A stretch of DNA of 64,000 bases. Origin: Histoplasma ohiense. Taxonomy: Eukaryota > Ascomycota > Eurotiomycetes > Onygenales > Ajellomycetaceae. The position numbers and the translations under genes were made by a program. This document shows positions 35,170-44,591 of the stretch, piece after piece (the first letter of the stretch is position 1; the number at the start of each line of letters is the position of its first letter). Location of the stretch: the NCBI GenBank assembly GCA_017607445.1, contig JAEVHH010000001.1, forward strand, positions 1,302,001-1,366,000, given 5' to 3'. The notes under the pieces are model-generated. The model saw only the letters and a program-made list of their open reading frames with translations. It had not been told where the DNA came from and did no database searches.

Positions 35170-36260
35170 CTAACCAAAAAACCAATACTCCGCCGAATAC
35201 TCCACGCTCAAAACGCCTCCGTCGCCATCATTCCCCTTCCAGCCGTTGCACGTGGCGGGCGCCTTCCCCCCCGCCGTGGCCACGCGGTACACGCTCTTGG
35301 CCTTGCCGGAGCTCCCGTCGACGGCGGCCAGGTACAGCCACGGCACGGCACCGAACATCTGCCTGCCGACGCCCTTCAGCGCGTCCTTGGGGGCGGGGAC
35401 GTCAGCGACCTTGGCGACGGCGGAGTGGCCGTCGGCGAGCAGGTCGAAGACGGGGACGCCGGTGGAGTCGAAGTAGTGGTAGCCGGCGACGGGCATGTTG
35501 TTGGGGCCGAAGGTGAGGGGGTCGAAGTCGAAGTCGAGGTCGAAGTCGAGGTTGAAGTTGGAGTCTGGTTGGGAGCGTGTTGATGGGGAGGATTTCGATT
35601 GTGGGTAGGTGGGCTTTGGCATGTGCAAGGCGATGCGGGGGAGGAGGGCGAGGAGGCGCGGGAAGGTCGCGGCGAGACAGGTGGCTTCGAAGAGGGTTGC
35701 GAGGGCACCGGTTGCTTTTGGTGTGTCGGAGGCAGAGGAGGAGGCGCAGGTGTAGTTCTGTTGAAGGGGAGTGGGTTAGCACTGAGAAATGTGTGTGCAG
35801 ATCTTTATATATATATATATATATATATATAAATATATTTCGGAGGGGATCATTCTTCTGGTTTTCTCTGCATTCCGTGCAGAGAGATCTTCACACCGGT
35901 CGTGATCTGCAGAAAATCCACAGGGATCCACAAAAAGCAAAAAAAGAAATTTGCTTATTGCTTCCAAGCAGTGACCAGAATAAAAGAGAATAGAATTACC
36001 TGAATCCCCCTGCCAATGGTGACATGCAACAGCTTCTGCCCCTGAGGCACGGGTGGCAGCGGCTTGGTGGGCGCTGGCAGCTTCGCACGCGAGAAGTCAC
36101 AGTTTTTGCGGGAAGGATCCTTGTGGGACTTCCTCGCGGCCTCGATCTCCTTGGCCACGGTCGAGTAGAACTGGGCTGAATCCGGAGACCAGCCTGGCGG
36201 GGCGGCCAGGGCGACGGAGGTGAGCGAAGCCAGCGCGGCGAGGAGGAGCAGGAGTTGCAT
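35170..36260 (-). CDS. Secreted DUF3455 family protein
   Basis: Two exons, complement(35170..35757, 36000..36260), 282 residues, phase-0 junction reading GRGIQ|NYTCASSS. The family (DUF3455, often mis-named malate dehydrogenase in fungal annotations) has no established biochemical function. Seen: a signal peptide (MQLLLLLAALASLTSVALAA) and the family blocks LHVTIGRGIQNYTC, MPVAGYHYFDSTGVPVFDL, VPWLYLAAVDG and YRVATAGGKAPATC. Conserved Cys residues suggest disulphides in the secreted form. An acidic/aromatic repeat (NFNLDFDLDFDFDP), from a GTCGAA-type hexamer run at about 35520-35556, is inserted mid-protein. The 5' leader carries a 7-mer repeat, and four CCAAT boxes lie about 620-660 bp upstream. 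Confidence 0.87.
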
Positions 36261-36270
36261 TGTGTTGGGG

Positions 36271-36311
36271 ATTGGGAATTGGGAATTGGGAATTGAGAAT
36301 TGGGAATTGGG
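36271..36311. repeat. GGGAATT 7-mer repeat in the DUF3455 5' leader
   Basis: Six near-perfect copies (one GAGAATT variant) begin 11 bases upstream of the DUF3455 ATG. On the transcribed strand they read AATTCCC, so they are probably part of the 5' UTR or core promoter. Confidence 0.85.
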
Positions 36312-36876
36312 TATATAATATGTAATGCTCTTTCGCGTGGGGTTCTTTCAGCGGCAGGGAGGCAAGTAAGGGAATATAGTAGAATGGTAGAAGTGTGGTG
36401 GTGTAGATGCAATAGCGCGGGAGAGAATGTATACAAGGGACTACTCCGTATAGTAGAAGGAAATCGTAAGGTGTATCGTAGCGTGAACTCCCGAGCACCC
36501 AGCACTCAGAGGAGGATGTGTGTGGAACCGAAGAAGAGAAGATAGGAACAAGAATGATCGACAAGAAGAGGAAACAACCCACAGAACAGAACAGAAGTAG
36601 AAGCAGAAGACAGGAAATATCGAGAGAAGGAGAGAGGAGAGAACTGAGAGACTGACTGAATGATGGCCAGAGAAGAATCGAGGAAAAGATCGTCCACCGC
36701 GGGTTATATACACAGCTCACACTCTCTCCACACTCACTCACAGCGTCCTCCTCCTCCTCCACCCTCGTCCTGGCGCATCGCGCACACAGTCGTAGTAGCA
36801 GCAGTGGTCCCTTGTCGCCAGTCGTGCCTGCCGAGGAAAGATGACATCCCCCAACCGCCGGCTCTGGTTGGCCCCC

Positions 36877-36921
36877 ATTGGCCCCCCCCCCATTGGCCCC
36901 CCCCCATTGGCCCCACATTGG
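36877..36921 (-). promoter_or_regulatory. Array of four CCAAT boxes
   Basis: ATTGG pentamers at 36877, 36892, 36906 and 36917 read CCAAT on the minus strand, the coding strand of the DUF3455 gene, and are separated by C-runs. A fifth is at 37069. CCAAT is the site of the fungal HAP/CBC complex (known); use as promoter elements is inferred from clustering and orientation. Confidence 0.55.
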
Positions 36922-37213
36922 CCCCACCGCAGCGGCTCCACTCCCGGTTCCTGGACCCGAATTTAGAAACACCCTCCCCCCTCCCCCCTCCCCGATCGGG
37001 TCTAGCCGCCTGCCCCCCCTGCCCCCAGGCTGCAGCGAACCATGGCTCTCTCCCGCCTCGGCGCGCTGATTGGCTGCAGGCCTGGTGCATTCTCTCTGTG
37101 TTCTTGACGCCGGTTGCTTAATTTAAACCCTTGGCTGGTGAAGCATTTCATTTGGCTTTTGGCTGATACTACGGAGTACGGAGTACAGAGTACTGTCTGC
37201 TATTACGGAGAGT

Positions 37214-37273
37214 CACTGGCAGCACTGGCAGCACTGGCAGCACTAGTAGGACTGGTAGGACTGGTAGGACTGG
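37214..37273. repeat. 9-mer minisatellite, CACTGGCAG then GACTGGTAG
   Basis: Three copies of CACTGGCAG followed by three of a GACTGGTAG variant. Confidence 0.85.
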
Positions 37274-38210
37274 CGCCAGTGCCCGTGCTGGTGCTACACC
37301 GGCCTCCTTCAGTTTATGCGGTGGCTGCACCCCGGGATGTCGAGCAGAGGAATGCCATCCCTGGTGGCGGCGGGGCGGGCGAGGGCTGGGGTGATGGTAG
37401 AAAGAAGTACGCAGTAGTCCGTAGTCCGTAGTCGTGGTTATATCATCATCAGAGGGAAATATCAATTTGGGACACGTTTGAGGGTCCCCCCCTTGTGGAC
37501 CCTGGCCTGCAAAATGACATATATCGCAATCAATTGCATTTTACATCGCCAAGTTACTACGAACTAGTAACGCTCTGGAATATTCCTACCGTTTGGTGTT
37601 TTCTCGGGAACAAATATCACCAGCCTGAAACCAGCGGAGATGATAGCAGTTCTCTGAACACGTCTCAGCTGTCTCGTGGCCCGGAATGGCAAAAACACGC
37701 CTCCTGGTACCTGAAGATCTCGAGTCTCACCATTTATTTACCTCATGTGTCAAACATGGGTTTGCACACCACCGCCCCAACCTCTCTCCCCCCCCGGCCT
37801 GGATGATGGAAAAACTCAAAACTCAAAAACTTTTAGTCGGCAACACGTTTGATTAACTATCTACTACTACTCCCTTTACCCCCCAGCACCCAGCTATATA
37901 ACTTCGAACCTGGATATTTTGGATTCCCCCGCGATGATGGAGACTTTCTGTAACCAGCAAACAAGACGGAGAACATGAGGAGCGGACTGCGCAAATAGAA
38001 GGGGGGGGGGGGTTTGGTGTGTTTGAAGGCTGAAGGAGAAACAAACGTGTAACAAGCTTTCGCAGACTTTTTGCGCAACGTAGTATCGACGTGCCTCTCT
38101 TCGCGCAATCAGGCAACCGAATGCAATTAGGAAGACGATGTTGTTCAATCTTCATTTTGATGAAATGAAATCAACCCCCTCTCTGGGGGCCAATTTGATC
38201 CAAAATATCA

Positions 38211-38260
38211 CCTGCCTCCCTGCCTCCCTGCCTCTGCCGCTGCCGCTGCCGCTGCCTGCC
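38211..38260. repeat. CCTG/CCGCTG short tandem repeats
   Basis: CCTGCCTC octamers pass into three CCGCTG hexamers. Confidence 0.8.
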
Positions 38261-38506
38261 CGAGTCCATGACCACGAACCCTCTTCCTACGGCGTATACT
38301 TGCTCCCGACAATTTTAAACATGCGCGCCCATGCCCATGCCCATGCCCATGGCCTATGCCTACTATTTACTACCATCCCCCTGCCCTGATATCTATCTAT
38401 CTATCTACCACATCCTAACCAACCCTCCTCAACATCGGGCCCCCCGTTTCATCGCCTGAAGACGCACAGAGATAAGGACACGAGAAATATACCTAGCCCC
38501 GCCATG

Positions 38507-38537
38507 TCCCATTTCCCATTTCCCATTTCCCATTTCC
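38507..38537. repeat. CCCATTT 7-mer repeat
   Basis: Four tandem copies of CCCATTT. Confidence 0.9.
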
Positions 38538-39062
38538 GTGGCGCAATCATACTGCGAGTCAGCCTGCATTTTTTTTTGGGGGGGCTGCGCTTGGGTGACT
38601 TAGCGACTTGGTCCCTTGGTGACTCCCTTGAGTCTCTTTAGTCGCGACAAACTTACATGTACTGTACATGTGTACATACATTTGCCATTTGCGAAGTTGA
38701 GATTCAACTTTTTGTTGCTTGTGCTTGGCGCGACTACGGGGGCGGGGGGGGACTGCGAGGGGGGAGAAAGGCTTAAGGGGTTCAAGTTTCCGTTTTTTTC
38801 CCTGGCAACATATAAATAAATAACAGTATCTAACTACGGAGTACTAGTAACTACACTGCGTATGGCGCCCACGCGAAAGGAAAAGTGCTCTGCAGAGTCC
38901 GTCGGCCAATCTTTCGTCTTCCATCGTCTCATTTCCTACGCGCCGGACCCTTTACCTGCGTTTAAACTACCACCACCACTAACTACTAACTAACGAGTAC
39001 GGCGTAAGATTTGCATCATTGACCCCCCCCCCAGATCCGCGGTCCATTTCCGCGGAATCAAC

Positions 39063-39088
39063 CCTGTCAACCCTGGGGGGTTGACAGG
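39063..39088. repeat. Perfect 11-bp inverted repeat (hairpin)
   Basis: Left arm 39063-39073 (CCTGTCAACCC) and right arm 39078-39088 pair perfectly across a TGGG loop. Two CCGCGG palindromes lie just upstream in 39034-39054. Confidence 0.85.
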
Positions 39089-40512
39089 TTAGTTAGTTAT
39101 TTCGTTCGTCGTTGACTGGGTCGGGAGGTAGGTACAGCGTACTCCGTACAGTAGTTATCCATAACTACTTTCCTTGCAACACCCCCGTGCCAGGTCGTTC
39201 TGGTCTGGTCGCTCTTATCAAGCTCAACAATCGCTGATGTTTTTTTTTTTTTTTTTCTCTCCCCTAATCATACTAATTTTTTTCTGGCTCTCTGGAACAC
39301 ACACACACACACACACACACTGTTTTTAATTTTTAATAGTTGATTTCAATTTACTTTTGTGGTTGTTGAGGAATCGAAGATTTAAAGGCCCATTTCATTA
39401 CCTTTGGTAGTAGTTGGGAAACCAAAAAGACACTTTTGCCTTTATCCCCCACCTCAGTAGAAATAGGAGGAAACAGAAAACTTCCCTTGTTAGAAGAAAT
39501 GCATTCCACACCACGAATAATTCCAGTTATCCCAGGAATAACTACTACAGCCCTCATCAAAGATCCTGTCCGATGCACACCAACCAGGCAATGCTGCCGA
39601 ACAGTGCGAATGAGAGGATTTCTGGCAGTCATTCTTTCTTTCTTCAAGACATGGCCTCAGCTGGTTACCGTCACCAGAAGACGTCCGTGCCCAGGCTCAT
39701 GTTCAATATCTAGCGGCATCCATCCAGCCTGGAAAAGCGGGAGAGAGCTCTTTGAAGCCAGAGGTCCCACAATGGAACCCACCACCCGCTCTGCCTTTGG
39801 GGTGCTGATGTGAGGATTGCTTGAAGGCCAAAATCTCCATGCAGCGCATCGCTTTCTGGATGGAAGTTGTCCCAGTGCCTTGAGTTCGTTGTATGGTTGG
39901 CGTACTGATGGAGGCCGAGGTCTTTCTATACATGGGATTGGTACATGGACAGACTCATTGGAAAAATGGCTTGGGATTCAATGAGTATGAGTTCAAAGGA
40001 TCGCCGTGCTCAAGTTTGTTCAGAGCTTCCTGAAGACTTGCATCTCCAATCTACGATGGCTCGGACAAGACGATCCCCAGGACCCAATTTATAGGTAATA
40101 AATATCTTCTAAAATCTGTCTACTGAAGCTCACTTGTGTAAGTTATAGGCAACATTATGCGAGAGAGCACATGTATGCACAGAGCTATATATATATATAT
40201 ATATATATTACATCACCAGCCTTTTTCAGTCTGTCTGTCAAGGATTTTCCATGACTGGTTTACATATTTTCCTCTGCCGACGGCCCAATGACAGATCCAC
40301 ACTCCATTCCAAATAGAACTATTTCGCTCTGAACGCCCTGATAACGCCCTGATAATGCCGCAAATAACCTTCACGCATGGAGATCTCCATCAGAGTCGGA
40401 ACCACGGCGGATTGTTGCAATAGCTGAACTGGGAACAGTTAGGCTGGAGTGCCAGGATACTGGGAGGCTCGAAAAGCGCACTTCACTTCAGCATGGAAGA
40501 GTGAATGATACT

Positions 40513-40513
<1 letters not shown>

Positions 40514-40540
<27 letters not shown>
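40514..40540. repeat. (CAG)9 trinucleotide repeat
   Basis: Nine uninterrupted CAG units in non-coding DNA. Confidence 0.95.
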
Positions 40541-40543
<3 letters not shown>

Positions 40544-40729
40544 GAGAGCACGGCGGAGGCGGAGGCCTGGTTGTGGTAAAGTTATACATCCTCAATGGGA
40601 CCCTTAAGGTTTGGGCATTCAATACTCAAGTGCAATATTTTACTGTAAAGACATCTTCTAATAATTCTAACCTTTTCCCAGTAGTGCGAGTAGTTAGTAG
40701 TACTAGGCCATGTCTAACGCCACAGCAAC

Positions 40730-40840
40730 TTTTTTTTTTTTTTTTTTTTTTTGGTGAAGCGCGGGTTTAAGCGCCTGGAACGCGCCTGGAACGTTAAGCT
40801 CACCCTTTGACTGCTTTTTTTTTTTTTTTTTTTTTTTTTT
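40730..40840. repeat. 62-bp unit flanked by T23 and T26 tracts
   Basis: T tracts at 40730-40752 and 40815-40840 bracket a 62-bp unique segment. Inside it an 11-bp CGCCTGGAACG is duplicated in tandem, and GGTGA/TCACC ends are weakly inverted. Confidence 0.8.
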
Positions 40841-42034
40841 CCTGTGATTGAATATGGGCTGGAATTGGAATAGTTGTATAGAGCACTAGCAGTATGTCGC
40901 GGTGAGGGTGAAGGGGGAGTCGATTGAATTCTTTACTGCTGTTTCTCCGGTAAGACTTCCAAAAATCCAACAAAAGTTCCCCCCCCCCAAAAAAAAGGAT
41001 GGCATGCCTCGTGTTCTCAGAAACGTGGTTTGGGCTGGGGATCGTGTATCAAACAAAGCAAGGTTGCGAAACGCTAGTCGGCTGGGGGAGGAGGATGGTT
41101 TTCTTTCTTTCCCTTTTTTTTCTTTCTTTTTCTTCTCTTTTGGACCCATCGTAGGATCGGCAGGGAGCAGCTAATTACATATAACAACCACAGCGTTTGA
41201 GTAAAACCTTTGAAAATGCAGGGTGCGAACGAACAGTGCAACAGTAAGTGTCCGCAGCCGGTGTTGATGTCCGTGAAAGTGGAGAAAGAGGCGAGTTGAT
41301 AGCAACAAGAAGGCGAAGAACAATCGAGGATGCTGGCAAATGCTGGAGGAATCTTCCATTCTTGCTTCAGAGGAAGTTTCAAGTTTCTACAACTAAACCG
41401 AGGCCCGGCGTCACTCATATGGGAGAAACACCATCAGTTAGTTCTGTGACATCCGCTTCATAATGGATCGGACAATAAAATTAATTCGGGGGTTGGCCTC
41501 GTCCGGATTGCTGGCTTTGACGAAGTAGAAGGATGTATCACCATGAATCTCATCAACCCCTTACGACGACGACGACGACGACTACTTACTGCCTGTATTT
41601 TGGCGATGAATGTACATGTACATACATACAGAGCACTCCGCACTCTGTCATTGTTTGACATTCCCCTGAGCAGAGACGGTCAGCACTAGAACGCCGAGAC
41701 TTGGCCTTTTTGCCAGTTTTCCTTGGTGATATCAATCAAACCAATGCTGCCAGGATGGCATACGAGTTCCACTCAGCCCTGTTTGACAGGGGCCTCAACG
41801 GTCCACGTCCGTCTCACCACCAGCTTTTGGGAAATTTCACTCTTCTCCGTTTTCACCAGCAACCGATTCACCAGCAACAACCATCGCCGTGGCTCTGTTT
41901 GGAGGAACTGTTTACCGGAAATGCAACATCCGGAATTGATACCTACAGGTTTTTTCTTGTTAGTATTTTAGCCGAAAGCGAAAATCGGCCGACCCGTTGC
42001 GAGGAAGGGGTTACCTGACGGCAAAATTTCTACC

Positions 42035-43540
42035 ATGGCCTCAAGACGGTTGATTGAGATGTTTCGAGGTCGAATAATCCGACGACTCGTATTATTCGCG
42101 ATCTTGATATGCCTCCTTTTTGCCGGACTCCAGCGCACCGTCGCTCCAACACGCCCTATCCCTCCGACCCCCGCTCTGTCACCTAATGGGATCCCGAATT
42201 TCAGACGGCAGGCCCAATTCTGGAATAATCTTTACGATCTACTAGAGTCAAACCCACCGGGAGTCGATGCGCCGAAGCGGCTGAGGAGGGTAGGCGACAT
42301 TATTTTCAAGCCTGATGCTAGCTACGCTCGCCCAGACCTCCTCTACATGCCCGATCCAGACGTGGAGCTGCTGAGGAAATCTCACCAGAAAGTCGTTCAG
42401 AAAATCGAAGCTAATACTGCGAGGCTGCGTCTGGTGTATGAGGGAGGCAAGCGGGGTATCGTCTCCGCTGCCACCAAAAGGGACCTGCCCGCCCTGCTGG
42501 TATCATTGCGCATGCTCCGGCAAAGAGGCACCCGCTTTCCAGTGGAGGTCTTTATTGCTTCAAAATCCGAGTATGATGACATTGTGTGCGGGGTGATACT
42601 CCCCGGGCTGAATGCCAACTGCATCGTGATGTCCGATATCCTCGGAGTAGATCCCAACTATAACGTAGCGCGTTATTGGCTGAAGTCATTTGCAATACTC
42701 TTCTCCTCCTTTGAACAGGTTCTCTGGCTTGATGTCGATTGCTTCCCCTTGCACGACGCGATCGAGATATTCCAGTCCGAGCCATTTACAGAGATCGGGT
42801 TGGTGACATGGCCGGACTTCTGGGTGTCCAGCGCATCTCCATATTTCTACAACATCACCTCCCAGCCACAACCATCCTTATCAGAACGAGCGTCCACCAA
42901 CGGCAGACAATTCCTGATCTCGAAGAAAACCCATGCAAAAACCCTCCTCCTCGCAAGCTACTACAATTACTACGGCACAATGCACTATTACCGCCTCCTC
43001 GGCCAGGGCGCGCCGGGCGAAGGCGACAAAGAATCCTTCCTAGCCGCAGCCACCGTCCTGAACCAGCCTTTCTACGCCGTCAGGGAACCAATCCGCTCCA
43101 TCGGGCGCCTTAACGCCGATGGCAACATGACCGCCTACGCCATGGTCCAGTACAGCCCCACGGAGGACCACAAACTGACCAGTACTGGAATAGATCGTGC
43201 GAAGGACCCAAGCGCAGCGCCAGCCCCGCATCCATTTTTCATCCATGTCTCGAACCCCAAAATGAACCCAACCTCCATCTTCAATGGCAATGCCAGGAAG
43301 CATTTTGGACTGGATAGACCGAACGGGAGACCGATGCGCGCATGGGTTGCGGAGAAAGAAACGATTGACAGCATCGGTGGTCCCAAGGTGGAGCGCCAGT
43401 TGTGGTCTCAGGTGGCCTGGACGGCATGTACCCTTGAGGAGATGGAGTATAAGGACTGGGCGGGTCATAGACCTATCTGCACGCGAGCGAATGAATATGT
43501 CGATGCGGTTTTCTCGGAGGGTAATAACAATACGCGCTGA
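42035..43540 (+). CDS. GT71 family alpha-mannosyltransferase (Mnn1-like), type II membrane protein
   Basis: Single exon, 501 residues. Family GT71 (Mannosyl_trans3, Mnn1-like) adds terminal alpha-1,3-mannose to N- or O-glycans in the Golgi from GDP-mannose. Seen: a short basic cytoplasmic tail (MASRRLIEMFRGRIIRR), one membrane anchor about 18-33 (LVLFAILICLLFAGL), a stem, then the catalytic domain with GIVSAATKRDLPALLVSLRM, the metal-binding DVD motif in WLDVDCFPL (D233-D235), EIGLVTWPDFW and GEGDKESFLAAA. This matches the family order. The ATG at 42035 is the first in frame and directly precedes the tail. It ends near an NNN stretch; a T-rich run follows the stop. The exact linkage formed cannot be read from sequence. 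Confidence 0.9.
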   Translation: MASRRLIEMFRGRIIRRLVLFAILICLLFAGLQRTVAPTRPIPPTPALSPNGIPNFRRQAQFWNNLYDLLESNPPGVDAPKRLRRVGDIIFKPDASYARPDLLYMPDPDVELLRKSHQKVVQKIEANTARLRLVYEGGKRGIVSAATKRDLPALLVSLRMLRQRGTRFPVEVFIASKSEYDDIVCGVILPGLNANCIVMSDILGVDPNYNVARYWLKSFAILFSSFEQVLWLDVDCFPLHDAIEIFQSEPFTEIGLVTWPDFWVSSASPYFYNITSQPQPSLSERASTNGRQFLISKKTHAKTLLLASYYNYYGTMHYYRLLGQGAPGEGDKESFLAAATVLNQPFYAVREPIRSIGRLNADGNMTAYAMVQYSPTEDHKLTSTGIDRAKDPSAAPAPHPFFIHVSNPKMNPTSIFNGNARKHFGLDRPNGRPMRAWVAEKETIDSIGGPKVERQLWSQVAWTACTLEEMEYKDWAGHRPICTRANEYVDAVFSEGNNNTR

Positions 43541-43594
43541 AATGGCACAAGTTCGTCGAATCTGGGTTTTCTTTTGTATAGAACAGGATCGAAT

Positions 43595-43626
<32 letters not shown>

Positions 43627-43916
43627 TTACATGTTGTATCATAACCATAGATTGTATCCGTCCCTTCCTCTTATTTGACCTTTTTGTGCGTTTTGTCGCT
43701 TCTTCCATATTGCCATACATATCCCAATCCGTTTATGAGGTCAGCCAACAGGTGTTCAGGATGGTCAATTTTAACTGCGCGGCGACGATTGGATTGATTC
43801 TTTTGGAAACAAAACAATGGTCATTGTGTGTTGTGTTTGCCTGTTCTCAATCAGGCTAAGATATTATATATATTAATAATTATTGATCTTGTGAGACAAG
43901 AGCTCACTTGGAAAAG

Positions 43917-43952
<36 letters not shown>

Positions 43953-44591
43953 GGTCCCTGCTTTCAAAAGAAAATTACCATTGAATGGATTCAGATTTCT
44001 TATCCATTTCTCTTCAACATGCGGGCTGTTGGTTTGGGATGAACAGATGTAGCTCAGATATTGTAGGCGGGCTCTGCCTCATTGACGGCATCATTCTATC
44101 GACCTCAGTCAGCCACAACCCCCATGTCCGACTTCCCGACCCCGACCCATGACCACCCCCCCCACCTTAAGCCCCAAACATGGGACATATGCCCAGTAGT
44201 ACAGTACATAGACTTCTTGATCAAGCAGAAATCTTCTTGATATTTTTCGTCTTTCATGACATGTTGAAACTAAGGAGATTCCTTGAACGATGAGGTCCCA
44301 CCATCGCTAAAAGCAAGCAGCGCAGCATGATTGTACAGTACATGTGCATGTACAGCACATGTACCACACAGCCTTCACCTAGCCAATTGTAAACTCGGCG
44401 TCATGATTGCCAGCGATGGAGCCAATGATGGACATTCGTTCACGAAGGCCGGCAGAAAATGCCCCGGCTTGCCCCACCCCAAGAAGGCTGGTAAATTTGA
44501 TCCCTATTGACAGGTAGAAATCCGCAATAGACGACGTAGGGGCAGCCACCATCAGGTCTAACGCGATTAATTTTTACAGGGTTTGTGATAG
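43541..44591. other. Intergenic region with long T and A tracts
   Basis: About 1 kb. A T-rich tract with one C interruption is at 43593-43628 just after the GT71 stop, and an A33 run is at 43917-43949. Palindromic TGTACA/ACATGTAC elements cluster at 44332-44365. No gene. Confidence 0.65.
43917..43949. repeat. A33 homopolymer
   Basis: Uninterrupted run of 33 A in the 3' flank of the GT71 gene; exact length is uncertain in any assembly. Confidence 0.9.

Larger units (their letters stand above)
36261..42034. other. Long repeat-rich divergent intergenic region
   Basis: 5.8 kb with no recognisable gene, the largest gap in the window. It holds the CCAAT array, many minisatellites (listed separately), the TACGGAGTA-type palindromes, poly-T runs (39240-39256, 40730-40752, 40815-40840), (AC)n at 39297-39320, (TA)n at 40186-40209 and (CAG)9 at 40514-40540. 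Overlapping open frames at 39351-39933 on both strands show no family resemblance. The distal part should be the promoter and leader of the GT71 gene. No transposase or reverse transcriptase signature is seen. Confidence 0.55.

Noticed and set aside
36097..36972. 291-codon minus-strand frame overlapping DUF3455 exon 1
   Set aside because: It crosses the CCAAT array and the 5' leader repeat and reads the DUF3455 exon in another frame; no coherent protein.
37169..38540. Short regular repeats that could be taken for a CRISPR array
   Set aside because: The units are 7-9 bases in direct tandem with no unique spacers, and the genome is eukaryotic.
39351..39933. Overlapping open frames on both strands (76-125 codons)
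   Set aside because: No family resemblance, no clear splice structure to join them, and no transposase or polymerase motif; left as non-coding.
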